From Carallia brachiata (lineage: Eukaryota > Streptophyta > Magnoliopsida > Malpighiales > Rhizophoraceae), in NCBI GenBank assembly GCA_021464245.1, contig JADCRB010000013.1:9478095-9542094 (forward strand): 64,000 bases of DNA. Direction: 5' to 3'. Both the position numbers and the translations under genes were made by a program. Below the pieces are notes generated by a model. That model did not search any database and had not been told where the DNA came from. It saw only the letters and a list, made by a program, of their open reading frames with translations. Shown here one piece after another: positions 48,832 to 59,039 of the stretch; within the stretch, counting starts at the first letter, position 1, and each line of letters starts with the position of its first letter.

Positions 48832-50031
48832 TTAAAGTTCTTGCCCCGACCACTTCCACACACTCACGACACCATTCCAATCTCCAGTGAAGAACAAGCC
48901 GTGGGGACCTTGCTGAATTGCTCTGACTTCTCTCCTTGCAAAAATCATTCCCTTTCTAGTAAGTGATGGTAACTCGTAAAGGCGAACCGAGTTGTCAGTA
49001 CAAGAGCAGTAGAGAACTGGTTTGTCTTCTCCATCCCCCATTCCAAACAGTCCAAGAATTCCTTCATCTTCCTTGTGGGTGTAAACTACTTCCAAAGTGC
49101 CTCTTTCCGTGGCAGCCCAAATCTGAACTTTGTGATCCAATGAGGAGCTCAACAAATATTGTTCCCAGCAGAGAAGGGATGTAACCGTATCATCATGTCC
49201 TTTCAGTGTGTACAAGCACTGAAATTTCTCAGGATCCCAAACTCTAATTTCGCAATCCTTGGAACCTGAATACAATCTTCCTGCCCCGACTGTCATACTT
49301 ATTACCGCTTTGGTGTGACCTTCAAGAGACCCCATAGGATCAAAGGTAAACCCTACGGTTCCATCCTGGAAATTGCATCTCCAAGCTAAGATATGACCAT
49401 CCTGCGCCCCGGCGAATAATATATCGTTGTGGGTAGCCATTGCATAGACTTGGCCCACAGGTCCAGTACTGAGACTAACTTCGTTGCCTCCCCCACGGCA
49501 AACATCTCCACCATCACCAATATTGCGCCATCCCTTGACAAGACCGGGCAATCCAACAAATACCCACGAACCCTCACTAATCAAGCACCCAATTTCAGTA
49601 CCCAAGTTGATCACACGAATGCACCTGCCACTGTGGCAGTCCCAAACCCTCAAGGTCCCATCTCCAGCACTCGAATAAAGCTTATCAGACCCAACAGGAA
49701 GGGCTATACCCGTGACCCCCTTCTGGTGGGCTTCAAGCCTGGCCAATAAAGAGAACTTCTTGTCTTCACTCCGAGACCAAGCATGCAAGAAGGGACAGGT
49801 TTCACCACGGGTACAATTTCCAGACACCCATCTGCGGCAAACAGATTGGAGGGGTTGCCTTTTTGCACCGACAACAACTCGGGGCTTCGAAACAGAGGAC
49901 GGTTTTGGAGCAGGGGGTTGTTGTGGATGCAAGAACATGCAAGGACTGCGCCTGCAAGTTCCGCCAAGCCAATAGGAACAAACTAATGGATTGGGGTTGT
50001 TCTTTGTCTTGGCCGATACTACTGCAGCCAT
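48832..50031 (-). CDS. CCCH zinc finger and WD40 repeat protein (ZFWD), copy 2
   Basis: Single-exon, 399-residue frame identical in protein sequence to copy 1 at 17,686-18,885: two CCCH fingers followed by a WD40 propeller. Over the 1,302-bp open frame I find only two base differences: one synonymous (a Pro codon near 49,880) and one upstream of the ATG at 50,031. The TATA box is kept at 50,144-50,152. Both copies therefore look functional and should give the same protein, doubling dosage relative to the ancestral single gene. The presumed role is RNA binding, inferred from the CCCH fingers; no pathway can be assigned from the sequence. Confidence 0.93.
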   Translation of the reverse strand: MAAVVSAKTKNNPNPLVCSYWLGGTCRRSPCMFLHPQQPPAPKPSSVSKPRVVVGAKRQPLQSVCRRWVSGNCTRGETCPFLHAWSRSEDKKFSLLARLEAHQKGVTGIALPVGSDKLYSSAGDGTLRVWDCHSGRCIRVINLGTEIGCLISEGSWVFVGLPGLVKGWRNIGDGGDVCRGGGNEVSLSTGPVGQVYAMATHNDILFAGAQDGHILAWRCNFQDGTVGFTFDPMGSLEGHTKAVISMTVGAGRLYSGSKDCEIRVWDPEKFQCLYTLKGHDDTVTSLLCWEQYLLSSSLDHKVQIWAATERGTLEVVYTHKEDEGILGLFGMGDGEDKPVLYCSCTDNSVRLYELPSLTRKGMIFARREVRAIQQGPHGLFFTGDWNGVVSVWKWSGQEL

Positions 50032-50143
50032 CTTCTTGTTTGGAAAGAAAACAGCGACAAATTTAAGCAACCTGGGAGAAATTTTTCGGTGTTGTATAGA
50101 GATTCTGTAGTTGGTTGAGGGACAAGAAGCCAACGTTGTGGCC

Positions 50144-50152
50144 CTTTATATA
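50144..50152 (-). promoter_or_regulatory. TATA box of ZFWD copy 2
   Basis: TATATAAAG, 113 bp upstream of the ATG at 50,031, in the same relation to the gene as in copy 1. Confidence 0.7.
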
Positions 50153-51680
50153 GAAGAAAAAAATGTTAATTTTAGCGTGAAATTAACGTCGTTGGAGCCC
50201 TTCTCACCTGGGAGAACAGAGTTTGTCTGAAAGTGTGTTTGTTTTATTGTACAAAATTTTATAAAAAAAAACTTTTTCTTCTCTTTTTGGTGTTTATTTT
50301 ATATAAAATAAATACTCAACAAAAAATTTAAAAAAAAATTAATAAAATTTTAAGAATTTCAAGTAAAATAACTTATATTCATTAACGTAAGTTATTTTAT
50401 ATAAAAAATACAACATATATTTTAAGCGAACGACAAATAAAATTATTATTTTTATTATAAAAATTATCTTTTATCAATATTTTACTTAAATAAATTATTT
50501 TTCAATAAACAAACTAATTCAAATGAAAACTTACTGCGTTTCAAGGCGTGGAGTTGGACACTTTTATAGACACTTAAATGGTGTCGTTCCGGACGTGGGA
50601 AGAATTCAACCAAAGAGAGAAAAAAAAAAAAAAAAAAGAGTAAATTGCAAACAGATCAAAAAAAGAAAAACAAATGATGATGGAAAATGTTCTTGGCCAA
50701 ATCTGCCCTGTCACCACGTTGTTTGCAAATTTTTTTTTAAAAAAAGAAGGAATCCATCACAATATATATACATATACATTTCTTTTTAACATAAAAAATA
50801 CTTACAGATATATTAATTATAATACCTCTAAACCGAACACAATTGTATTTTACCGTGGATATGTTTATTTAATCATTTCTTGAGGACTAATTTACTACTC
50901 AACTATTATTAAACTTAAATAAATCATTTTTACGTCTTACTTCGGTGTTAATAAATTTGTAGTTGCTATGTTTATTTAATCATTTCTTGAGGACTAATTT
51001 ACTACTCAATTATTATTAAACTTAAATAAATCATTTTTACGTCTTACTTCGGTGTTAATAAATTTGTAATCCAACGCAAAACACTTGGAAGAGTGTCGGT
51101 ACACTAACTCAAGTCTAATTCAGAAAGACACACTAAATCACTGGTTAAACTACAACTTCGAATAGTATTGCATACACATGCACCTAAATATATTTCAGAA
51201 CATACTTACGAATATTATTCTCTCCTTTATAAAATGATCACTTAGAACAACAGTACATCGACCTTCTAGCTTTTGTTTCTTTGGGGTTGTTCTCCTTCAT
51301 AAAATGATCACTTGGAACAACAGTACATCGACCTTCTAGTTTTTGTTTCTTTGGGGTTGGGGGTGTGGGAGATAATTATATTACACATCATATCTTTATC
51401 TAAAAACTGAAAAACCAGCAACATATTCTCGAATTGCATCATGTAAATGGAAAAAAGAAGAAAAAAACTCAAGAAAAGGAAAATAACTTAGAAAACTCAA
51501 TAACATAAACATTGAATTTAGTTGGTGCAGCTTATCTAATCATTTTACTCCTTTTATCAGTGTCGTTGGACAGTGTTTAATTGACAAACTAAGGTTACAT
51601 GTATGGTGAATTTTGCATGCGCTGGTTGTATTGGCCACACAGGACAGGTATCTTTTGGTTTGTGTTCCAGGTACTACTAC
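50153..51680. other. Intergenic region between ZFWD copy 2 and the RBM34-like gene
   Basis: AT-rich and without a gene. It contains a perfect-looking tandem duplication of a 107-bp unit (50,861-50,967 and 50,968 to about 51,074, starting ATGTTTATTTAATC), present once in unit C, and a pair of roughly 70-bp repeats starting ATCACTTAGAACAACAGTAC (51,237 and 51,307) shared with unit C. Confidence 0.65.
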
Positions 51681-54600
51681 TTACAGTTTCTTGGCTTTCT
51701 TCTTCCTATTGGAACTGCCTGGTGTGCGGCCATCGAGCTTGCGTTTTTTTCCTGCTTGAGCCGAAGCACCCCCTTCCTTGAGTGCTTTTGCCTTTTCCTT
51801 TCTTGCGGCAACAGCTGGTCTTTTTCCCACCCGTTGCTTCTCTCCCTTCCGAGTCTTAGAGTTCGCCTTAGTGGCTGCCCCAGCTCGTTTGACATGGACT
51901 TTCTTTTGCACACCAGATTTGCTAGCACGCAAGCCTTGGTAAGTCAAAGGACCCCTAGAATTCGACAAACTTTTGTTCTCGGGAGTCCTCGAACCCACTG
52001 CCAACCTCTTGCTAGGAGAAGCAGCTATCTCTGCAGGCAATGGATTCTTTCTCCTGGATGGGGTAGAATCCTTTCTAGCATGAGAAAGCCTCAGCTCACG
52101 ATCTCGCAATTTCAAGTTCCGTTTCTTAACAGCCAAATTTGCTGCCTCCTGCATGCCATAGACAGATATTAATCCAGATAGTAGCACAGATGGTATCTCC
52201 ATCATTTTACAACTCAGCATATTGAGAGAAAATCTCTTAGCACCCAATTCTTTCCGTGTACGTAAACTAAAAATTAAGAAGAATCAAATATTTGCCGCAC
52301 AGGCCCATAAACGGACAAATGAAGTCATTTCCAGCTTAGATACATGCATAAGGAAACAAAAAATAAAAATTGTGAGATGCCGGTGGATACATGATCCGTG
52401 ACCGAGTCCCTTTCAGTTCAATGTCCAAAGGCACTTAAGAATGATAGGCCCAGAAACCCTACATCAAAGTAGCTCACATGCTTCAACCATGGCAAGTTGC
52501 TCATGTCCTAATTATATTTTCAACACAAAAAACTGGCCTTGAAGTTTAGTGGGAGAAGGGGACTTCAAAGTGCATCCCCACAAACTTTCAAGCTCCAGTG
52601 ACATTTAAAATATCATGGAAAGAAAACACCATAATAATGAGAGCTATTTTAAGTTAAAAACATGCAATCTTATTGTCTGTTGCAGTAGAAAAGTTCCAAG
52701 CTCAGTTTCATTAACAAATGAACACTTTCATACCCTTGATCGAAACAATACATAGGCGATACCCTTTCCCATACCCACATGGGGATGCCTAACAACCCGA
52801 ACAGCTTCAATGCTGGATTCAAGATCTTTGATGCCAGAGAAAAGCTGATAAAGTTCTTCATCCTGCAAAGAAATATGCTAACATCCTTGCAAAGAAGATT
52901 GAAAAGAAAACAAAGCCCATACTATGAATTGGTGATAACAGCATGTAACAACAAATCCGAAGAAAAACATTTATGCAGAAAAACATTCAAAACGAATTAC
53001 CTTTACATCAAATGGGAGGTTACCCACAAAAATGGTCCTTTTGTTATCATAAACCGCAGTATTTTCCCCCTTCAACTTCTTACGAGGTGGGCAGGCCCGG
53101 TCAACACGAATATGATTTCCTGCAACCTATATTCACAAGAAGAAAAGAATTTCCAAGTACTGCTTCCCCCACAACAAAGACAGCCGATTCAACTCTATGT
53201 GTATATTTATGTGCAGGCGTGAGTGAGTGAGAGAGAGAGAAACAGGCATGTGTGTGTGTTTGTGTGAGAGAGAGTGTGGGGGCGAACATGAGAACAAGAA
53301 ATTAAAATTTTTAAGTCCAGAATGGCATACCACGGCCATATTATGGGCTCGAGAAGCCTCAGCAGATTGCTCTGTTTTAAAAACAATATAGGCATGGACA
53401 CTGCAGTAAAATAAATGTATTCATTAACAGGTTCTGAAACTAGCAAAACAGAAAGTAATTAGAAATCCCCATGAAGCATTAGCAAGAATGAAAATCCACA
53501 ATCAGCTGGAAGGAAGTCCTCACGAACAACCTAAAATTCCTACCATTTAGGCTATTATTCGGGGATATAATTTTCAATCAGTCATCAGCACAGTACATAA
53601 AGCAAAATGGCACATCAATGATCATACTAATATTTCATCGCTAATTAATTTATGTCTAAAGCCCCCGGAAAAATTTGATCAGCTTTAGAAACATTAATTT
53701 TGTCAGTAGTGCTAAATGCAACACCTTAATCTACATGTAACATTCCTACAGCTTTCTCAATTAAAGAAACATGCATACAGGTTGACCACAGATCGGGAAA
53801 GCAAGAGTTTGCACGTTTATTACCCCCAAAAGAAGACTCAAGAGAGATACAAATTGAACTACAGATGGTAAAACTCAAATTTTCCAAAGATGCATACGCA
53901 CAGTAACAGCAGCAAGTCTATAGTTAATAACAGCTAAACAAGTAAGGTCACTGTAGATAATCATCGACGTATCCTCAGAAAAGCTTACATTATAAGTATT
54001 TGCAGATATTCAAAAATTCAAATTAACATCAAACCTGTCAATAGCTTCATTAATTTTCTTCAGCATTATGGCTCCCTTTCTCGGTATCTTAGTCTGCCCA
54101 AACACAAAACCAAAAACCATCAAAACACAATCCAAACACCAAAAAAGAGCCAAAAGGAACCAATAAAATAGAGGAAAAAAAATGCAATTTCAAATCCTTT
54201 TGAAATCTGAAACTATCATAAAAAACTTAAACGAGCACCCACATCCACAATCGGGACGGACCGGATCCTCACGGACTCAATCTCCCCAAACTGGCCAAAC
54301 TCCCGTACAAGTGCCTTCTTCTTAACCTTTAAAGGTAAGTTTCCAACAAACACAGTCCTCAGGAGCTTACTCTCATCATCAAATCCCTCCTCCTCGCCCT
54401 CCTTCGAAATCAACGCATCCACTGCCGCGTTATCCGGCTTTTTCCTCTTCTCCCCAACAGCAACCACCGGATTCTCCGAATTCTCGGGCACAGAGCCATA
54501 TCTTTTGGCCTCGTACTCTCTCTCAAGTTCATCTCTTTTCCTCTTCTTCCTTCTTGTTGCTGCCATTCTCATTTACCAAATCAGAACTTTCTCCTCCATT

Positions 54601-54951
54601 TTCATCAATTAGGGTTTTCACTTTCTTGGAAACCATTGTGGCGGCTGCGGCAGGTTCTTCTTGATCAGGAAATGAGGCTTTCCCTTTGTTTCTCTTTCTC
54701 TTCTTCATCTCATCAAGAGCAGAACTTTCAATGTCCCCATTTTCGGGGCTTTCATTCGATTCTACAGAAGCGAACCCTAATTTTGACTCTTGCGGTTTTC
54801 TTTTGAAAGGGTTGCTGTCGGAGAATATGGAGGGGACGGCGTCCAGCTCAACGTCGCCGAACAGGGATTTGAAAACATTGGAGGGAGCTGATACGGCGTC
54901 GTTCTCGGGAACGGTGGTTGTTTCCGGCCCCTTGTGTTTCTTTTTCCCCAT
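51681..54951 (-). CDS. RBM34/Nop12-like nucleolar RNA-binding protein
   Basis: Six exons, each with GT-AG borders: 54,243-54,951, 54,035-54,093, 53,331-53,400, 53,001-53,126, 52,734-52,862 and 51,681-52,148. The start is MGKKKHKG. An acidic/basic N terminus is followed by RRM1 (RTVFVGNLPLKVKKKALVREF ... HAYIVFKTEQSAEASRAHN), RRM2 (RTIFVGNLPFDVKDEELYQLF ... GIAYVLFRSREAANLAVKK), and a Lys/Arg-rich nucleolar tail. Homologues (yeast Nop12, animal RBM34) act in 25S/28S rRNA and 60S maturation. The summed exons are 1,561 nt, one too many: exon 1 changes frame in the GA-rich tract at about 54,530-54,575, so either one extra base is present or translation starts at a downstream ATG (54,572 or 54,566). 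If corrected, the protein is about 519 residues. This is the only full copy; unit C keeps just the last 104 codons. Confidence 0.85.
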
Positions 54952-55021
54952 TGTTTTCGCCGGAGGGCGAAAGCTGACGGCAGCTGAAGGAGATTCGATT
55001 TGAGGCGTGATTTGATTTTCC

Positions 55022-55030
55022 AAACCCTAA
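55022..55030. promoter_or_regulatory. Telo-box upstream of the RBM34-like gene
   Basis: AAACCCTAA, 71 bp upstream of the ATG at 54,951. Telo-boxes are enriched near transcription starts of plant ribosomal-protein and ribosome-biogenesis genes, which fits the predicted role. Confidence 0.6.
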
Positions 55031-55059
55031 TTGGAACCTTTTAGGAGGAGCAAAGAGCG

Positions 55060-57215
55060 GGACAATTTGGTCGGGTTAGATGGGGTCGGTTCAAACTAAA
55101 CCCGAATTTTCTTACGGGTTTGTTGCATCTTGAGAACCTTCCATAGATTATCCATAAGATTGAGTTTTTTCATACAGTCGTATTAAATATTTATTGTGAA
55201 ATTTTTATCACTCTTCAAGACCTTATTTAGATCAGACCATTAGATTGAATATTAGACAATTTAAGATAAATAAAAAAAATTATCTATGAGATTTATTAAG
55301 GAAACCCAACGGCACAAAAATCTATTAGGTTGTAATAATCTATATTATTATTGATAATAATTCGCTGAAACGAATGGGACATGTAAACATGACCTATTGA
55401 AAATAAATGCTTTGGTAACCACTCTTTATTATTATTTTGTTTGTCTTGCTGTATATACTTTTTTTCATTAAGTAATAAATACATAATTCTAGATGACATA
55501 AATTTATTTTATTATTATAATAGAATTTTATTTAAATTTTTTAAATTTTGCTCACACTTAACTTGACTCACCTAAATCTCAAAAATTAATTCGTCTCTTG
55601 GTACACTCGAGATGAAGGTCAGTGCATGTAAATTGAAAAAAAAAAAAAAAAAAAAAAAAGGAAAACGAGAAAAGTCAATGCAAATACTTGCAACTTGCGA
55701 GAACATGAACTACTATATTACAATTCTAATAAATAAATAAATAAAAACACAATAGTTTGCTGAGTAAAACGGGAAAGTTAATTACTACAAGTTGGCAGCA
55801 CCCTAAAACTAGCTGTGTCCTTTATTTTTCTGTTGAATGACTAGTTTTTGACTGCCGGTGCTGGACACTTCAAATAATTTAGAATTAAAAAAAAAAAAAA
55901 TTGAACCACCAAATAATTTAGCTCAATTATTAAGTTTGGCGAAAAACAAGTTTAACCATTTTATCCTTGTTAAACTGCGTCAGTAAAAAAAAAAAAAAAA
56001 AACTGTTCAAAAATATAAGCCAATTGGCACAACGTTAAGAATTGTCTGATTACATGTTTGTTGACATTGTTAATGGAGAAAGCACTTTCATGTGCATCTT
56101 GCAGCAAAATTAGAAGATCATGTTAGTGTGTATTTTTAGCACAATTAATTATGATATTATGTTCAAACTATTCGATTCATAGCAACTGTTTTTTGTTAAT
56201 GGCCTTTCAATATTTTTTGTTAACAAAAAAAAGTCTATGCATTCTTGCTTAATGATTTGTTGCAGCCATGAAATATGCCCGCCAGGAAAAAAAAAATTCT
56301 AGGAAAAACAACAAAGGGGCATTGCTGCGACAAAACGGTTAAATTAACCCACACACGTGCACATTCACTCGCTCAAGCCTTCTCATTTTCATAAAGCTCT
56401 TTTCTAGCAAGTTCAGGGCCTCGAGAAAAAACCACTCCGTTAAATTGCAGCTCCTATTGCCTAATGCCTTATTATTATTATTATTAAGAAATTCCTAAAT
56501 AGCTATATCTTTAGAGAGTTTTTGTAACTGGAAATATGATGTAACAAAAAAAAATTATATAATGTGTTGAAAAATAATACAATGTATAAAAAATTTTTGA
56601 TTTTTAATGATTAATAACACGTTGCATATTTTTTTTTTAATACGTCGTAACAAATAATTAATTTTTATTTTTATTTTTAATGATTAATTGAACGTCATAT
56701 AATTACTTATAACACGTCGTATAATTACTTGTAACACGTCGTATAATTTTTTTATTTAATATGTAATGTCATAATTTTTTTTATTGTATTATATATAATA
56801 ATTACAGAAATTTTCTTTCACAACAGTTACATAACGATGTTATTATTATTATTATTATTATTTCTTGGGAACTGCTCACCGCTTGAACGAACGACTATAT
56901 GCTGGACATTATTTGTACTCTTGTTTACATTTTGTCAACGCTATTTACAGGACTTACATTAAACATGGGCAAACTACTACTGCTACACAACACAAGGTAA
57001 AACGACTAACGACAATTAAGTTAACTCTCTAGCTCTCTCCTTAGTCCTTACAATAAGGTACATGAGATGTACATTTTGCCCTCCTTGACCACAAAAAAAA
57101 AAAAAAAGAAAAACTTATTTTCTCGTTGTTGAAGTAAGCGAAATTGCTCATTTGTCATTTTAACTGTTACTTATGCCGCCAACATGGGTTAAAAATGGAA
57201 GCAAAGGGAGTCCTC
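55060..57215. other. Intergenic region, no gene seen
   Basis: Beyond about 55,060 there is no homology to the array. The stretch is AT-rich, with long A runs (55,637-55,660, 55,985-56,002), TTA microsatellites (56,470-56,485, about 56,837-56,862) and a short cluster of AACACGTCGTATAATTA-type repeats (56,690-56,760). No coding region, RNA gene or transposon end was recognised. Confidence 0.6.
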
Positions 57216-58742
57216 CTAAAAGGCAGCAACCATGGCTGGAGTGGACACTGCAGCTTTGCCCTCAAATTCATCTTCCTCATCTTCCTCCGCTTCCCACATA
57301 AAGTGAGCATACGATCCCAACACCATGCTGCACATGAATTTGAGAAGAAAACCATATCAACCCACTTCCTCTCCAGTATATCCAAGAAAATTTTTACAAG
57401 GAAAAAACATATAACAACACAAAATAACTCCCTTCATCATGTAGCCTCGTTTTACCAAGACAAAATAAAAACACACAACAAACATACTCACCATCTCTCT
57501 AGAGCACACACTATTAATATCAGGATAAATACTAAGTAAGAACATTTGAGTAGTAATAAAGTGATATAAACTGTTAAATAATTTAAATTTTAAAAAAAAA
57601 TATATAAATAAATTATTAAATATCGTTAAGTAATCAGCACAATCACATTGTTACCATCTAAAATTGAACTGCGTGATGATGAAACTTTAATACCAAAACG
57701 AGTTACTTTTAATTAACACGGAAGTTCTTAATTGTATAGCCATATTCAGCCACATGGGTGAGGACATAGTGGGGAATCCATCCCCGCGAAAGTGATTGAG
57801 CACACTACTTCAATCATTTCAATTAAGCTGGAACCTCACAAAAAGCACAATAACACAACACTTAAGTTGAGTCAATCTAATAAGGGACAAGTGAGGAAAA
57901 TATACCAATCATTAGGAGAGGCAAAAACAGCTCGATCAAAATAAGATTTGGCTCTCTCCTCATTTTTCTGGGTGTCCCATATCAACTTCCCATACAGTGA
58001 CAACAATTCTCCATCTCCAGGACTCGCCAGTATCGCTCTCCCATAGTACTCTTCTGCTTTCTCCATATCACCCTCCACCTAAATTACATACATTAACAAA
58101 TTAATTAATATAATAACACCTGTTAATCAATCCCGTAGTCAGTTAGAAACCTTTTTTGCTTACCTCGTGCAAGAACTTGCCGTAGTTTCTTAGTAGCAGA
58201 GAATCACCGGGGTTTGACTTCAGCATTTGTTTATAGTAATCCCCGATTTTTCCGATATCGCTGCCGTGGCAGTCGCTGAACGCATCGTTTCCGCCGTGAC
58301 GACCGCTGTTGTTTCCACCTCCCGATTTCTTTCCCCTCCCGAATCCACCGCCGGAGAACTCCAGCTCCTCCACCGGAATCCCCCTCTCCGGCCGAGCTCC
58401 GGCGTAGTCGAGCCGACCGAAAGATCCATAACAAGTCTCCTCCTCCTCCTCCTCCTCCTCCGGTATTCTCGCTGAAACAAACGACCGAGAGCGAAGCGCC
58501 GTCTCCGATCTCGTGACGTCAGTCTCAGAAAAGGCGCGCCGGATCGGAGTAGAGTTAGAGCCCCTCTTGCGACTGAACTCCAAATGCAGCGAGAATCTAG
58601 GAGAGCTGACGTCATTCTTATCGCCGGAGAAGTTTCCGGAGAACGAATCGTTGCGGGAGAGGGAGAGCCTGGGTGATCTGGGACGAAACGCCGGCGAGTT
58701 GTGGACCGGGACCGAGCCGGTTCGCAGAAGCAGGGCTTCCAT
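57216..58742 (-). CDS. TPR-like superfamily protein
   Basis: Three exons, 58,164-58,742, 57,906-58,078 and 57,216-57,327, with GT-AG borders and phases that join cleanly to 287 residues. The N-terminal 150 residues are Ser/Arg/Gly-rich and low-complexity, with a run of seven Glu encoded by a GAG/GAA microsatellite (about 58,438-58,465). The C-terminal part has TPR-like helices: IGKIGDYYKQMLKSNPGDSL, then DMEKAEEYYGRAILASPGDG and ERAKSYFDRAVFASPNDC, followed by MVLGSYAHFMWEAEEDEED. This layout matches a plant family annotated only as TPR-like; TPRs mediate protein-protein contacts, and no specific partner can be inferred. The gene is single copy in the window and lies outside the duplicated array. 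Confidence 0.88.
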
Positions 58743-58886
58743 GTGGCTGATCGGTTCTTTTTGTTCTGCTTCTTCTTACTTCTTCTAAACTATAAGAATG
58801 TTCAGAGGTACGGTTGTGTATTAATAGGCGTTGGTTGGCCGTTAGATATGGTGACTGAGTTGACTTGATTGCCAACAAGAAGGTGA

Positions 58887-58906
58887 CACGTGTAGAAGAG
58901 CACGTG
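58887..58906. promoter_or_regulatory. Pair of G-boxes upstream of the TPR gene
   Basis: Two CACGTG cores at 58,887-58,892 and 58,901-58,906, about 145-165 bp upstream of the ATG. G-boxes bind bHLH/bZIP factors in light and ABA responses. A TATTAATA motif near 58,815 may be the TATA element. Confidence 0.55.
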
Positions 58907-59006
58907 AGGGATAGGCCGAGGGGGGGGACGAACGTGGGCGTCGGCGATTGGAAATTTTATTTGGAAGTGTAGTCCATGAGTCACGGGAAGCGCATGCAGG
59001 GTTGAT

Positions 59007-59025
59007 GACGTGGGCCGGCCACGTC
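59007..59025. promoter_or_regulatory. Near-palindromic ACGTGG/GGCC element upstream of the TPR gene
   Basis: The 17-bp core ACGTGGGCCGGCCACGT (59,008-59,024) combines two ACGT cores with a central GGGCC/GGCC, resembling bZIP and TCP (site II-like) targets. Function is inferred from motif shape only. Confidence 0.4.
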
Positions 59026-59039
59026 GGACCTGCACCACG

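Noticed and set aside
51599..52172. Plus-strand ORFs of 60-189 codons over 51,600-52,170 and 33,067-33,616
   Set aside because: They are antisense to the Lys/Arg-rich last exon of the RBM34-like gene and the ITPK fragment, whose minus-strand frames have clear family matches. Codon bias alone keeps the opposite frame open.
52725..52745. Possible frameshift at the end of RBM34-like exon 5 (TTTCGATCAAGG)
   Set aside because: Reading it as Phe-Arg-Ser-Arg joined to the next exon's EAANLAVKKRN gives the expected family sequence, so no base is missing.
58220..58788. Several ORFs on both strands over the TPR gene exon 1
   Set aside because: GC-rich low-complexity coding sequence leaves other frames open; only the frame that joins across both introns to TPR-like exons is supported.
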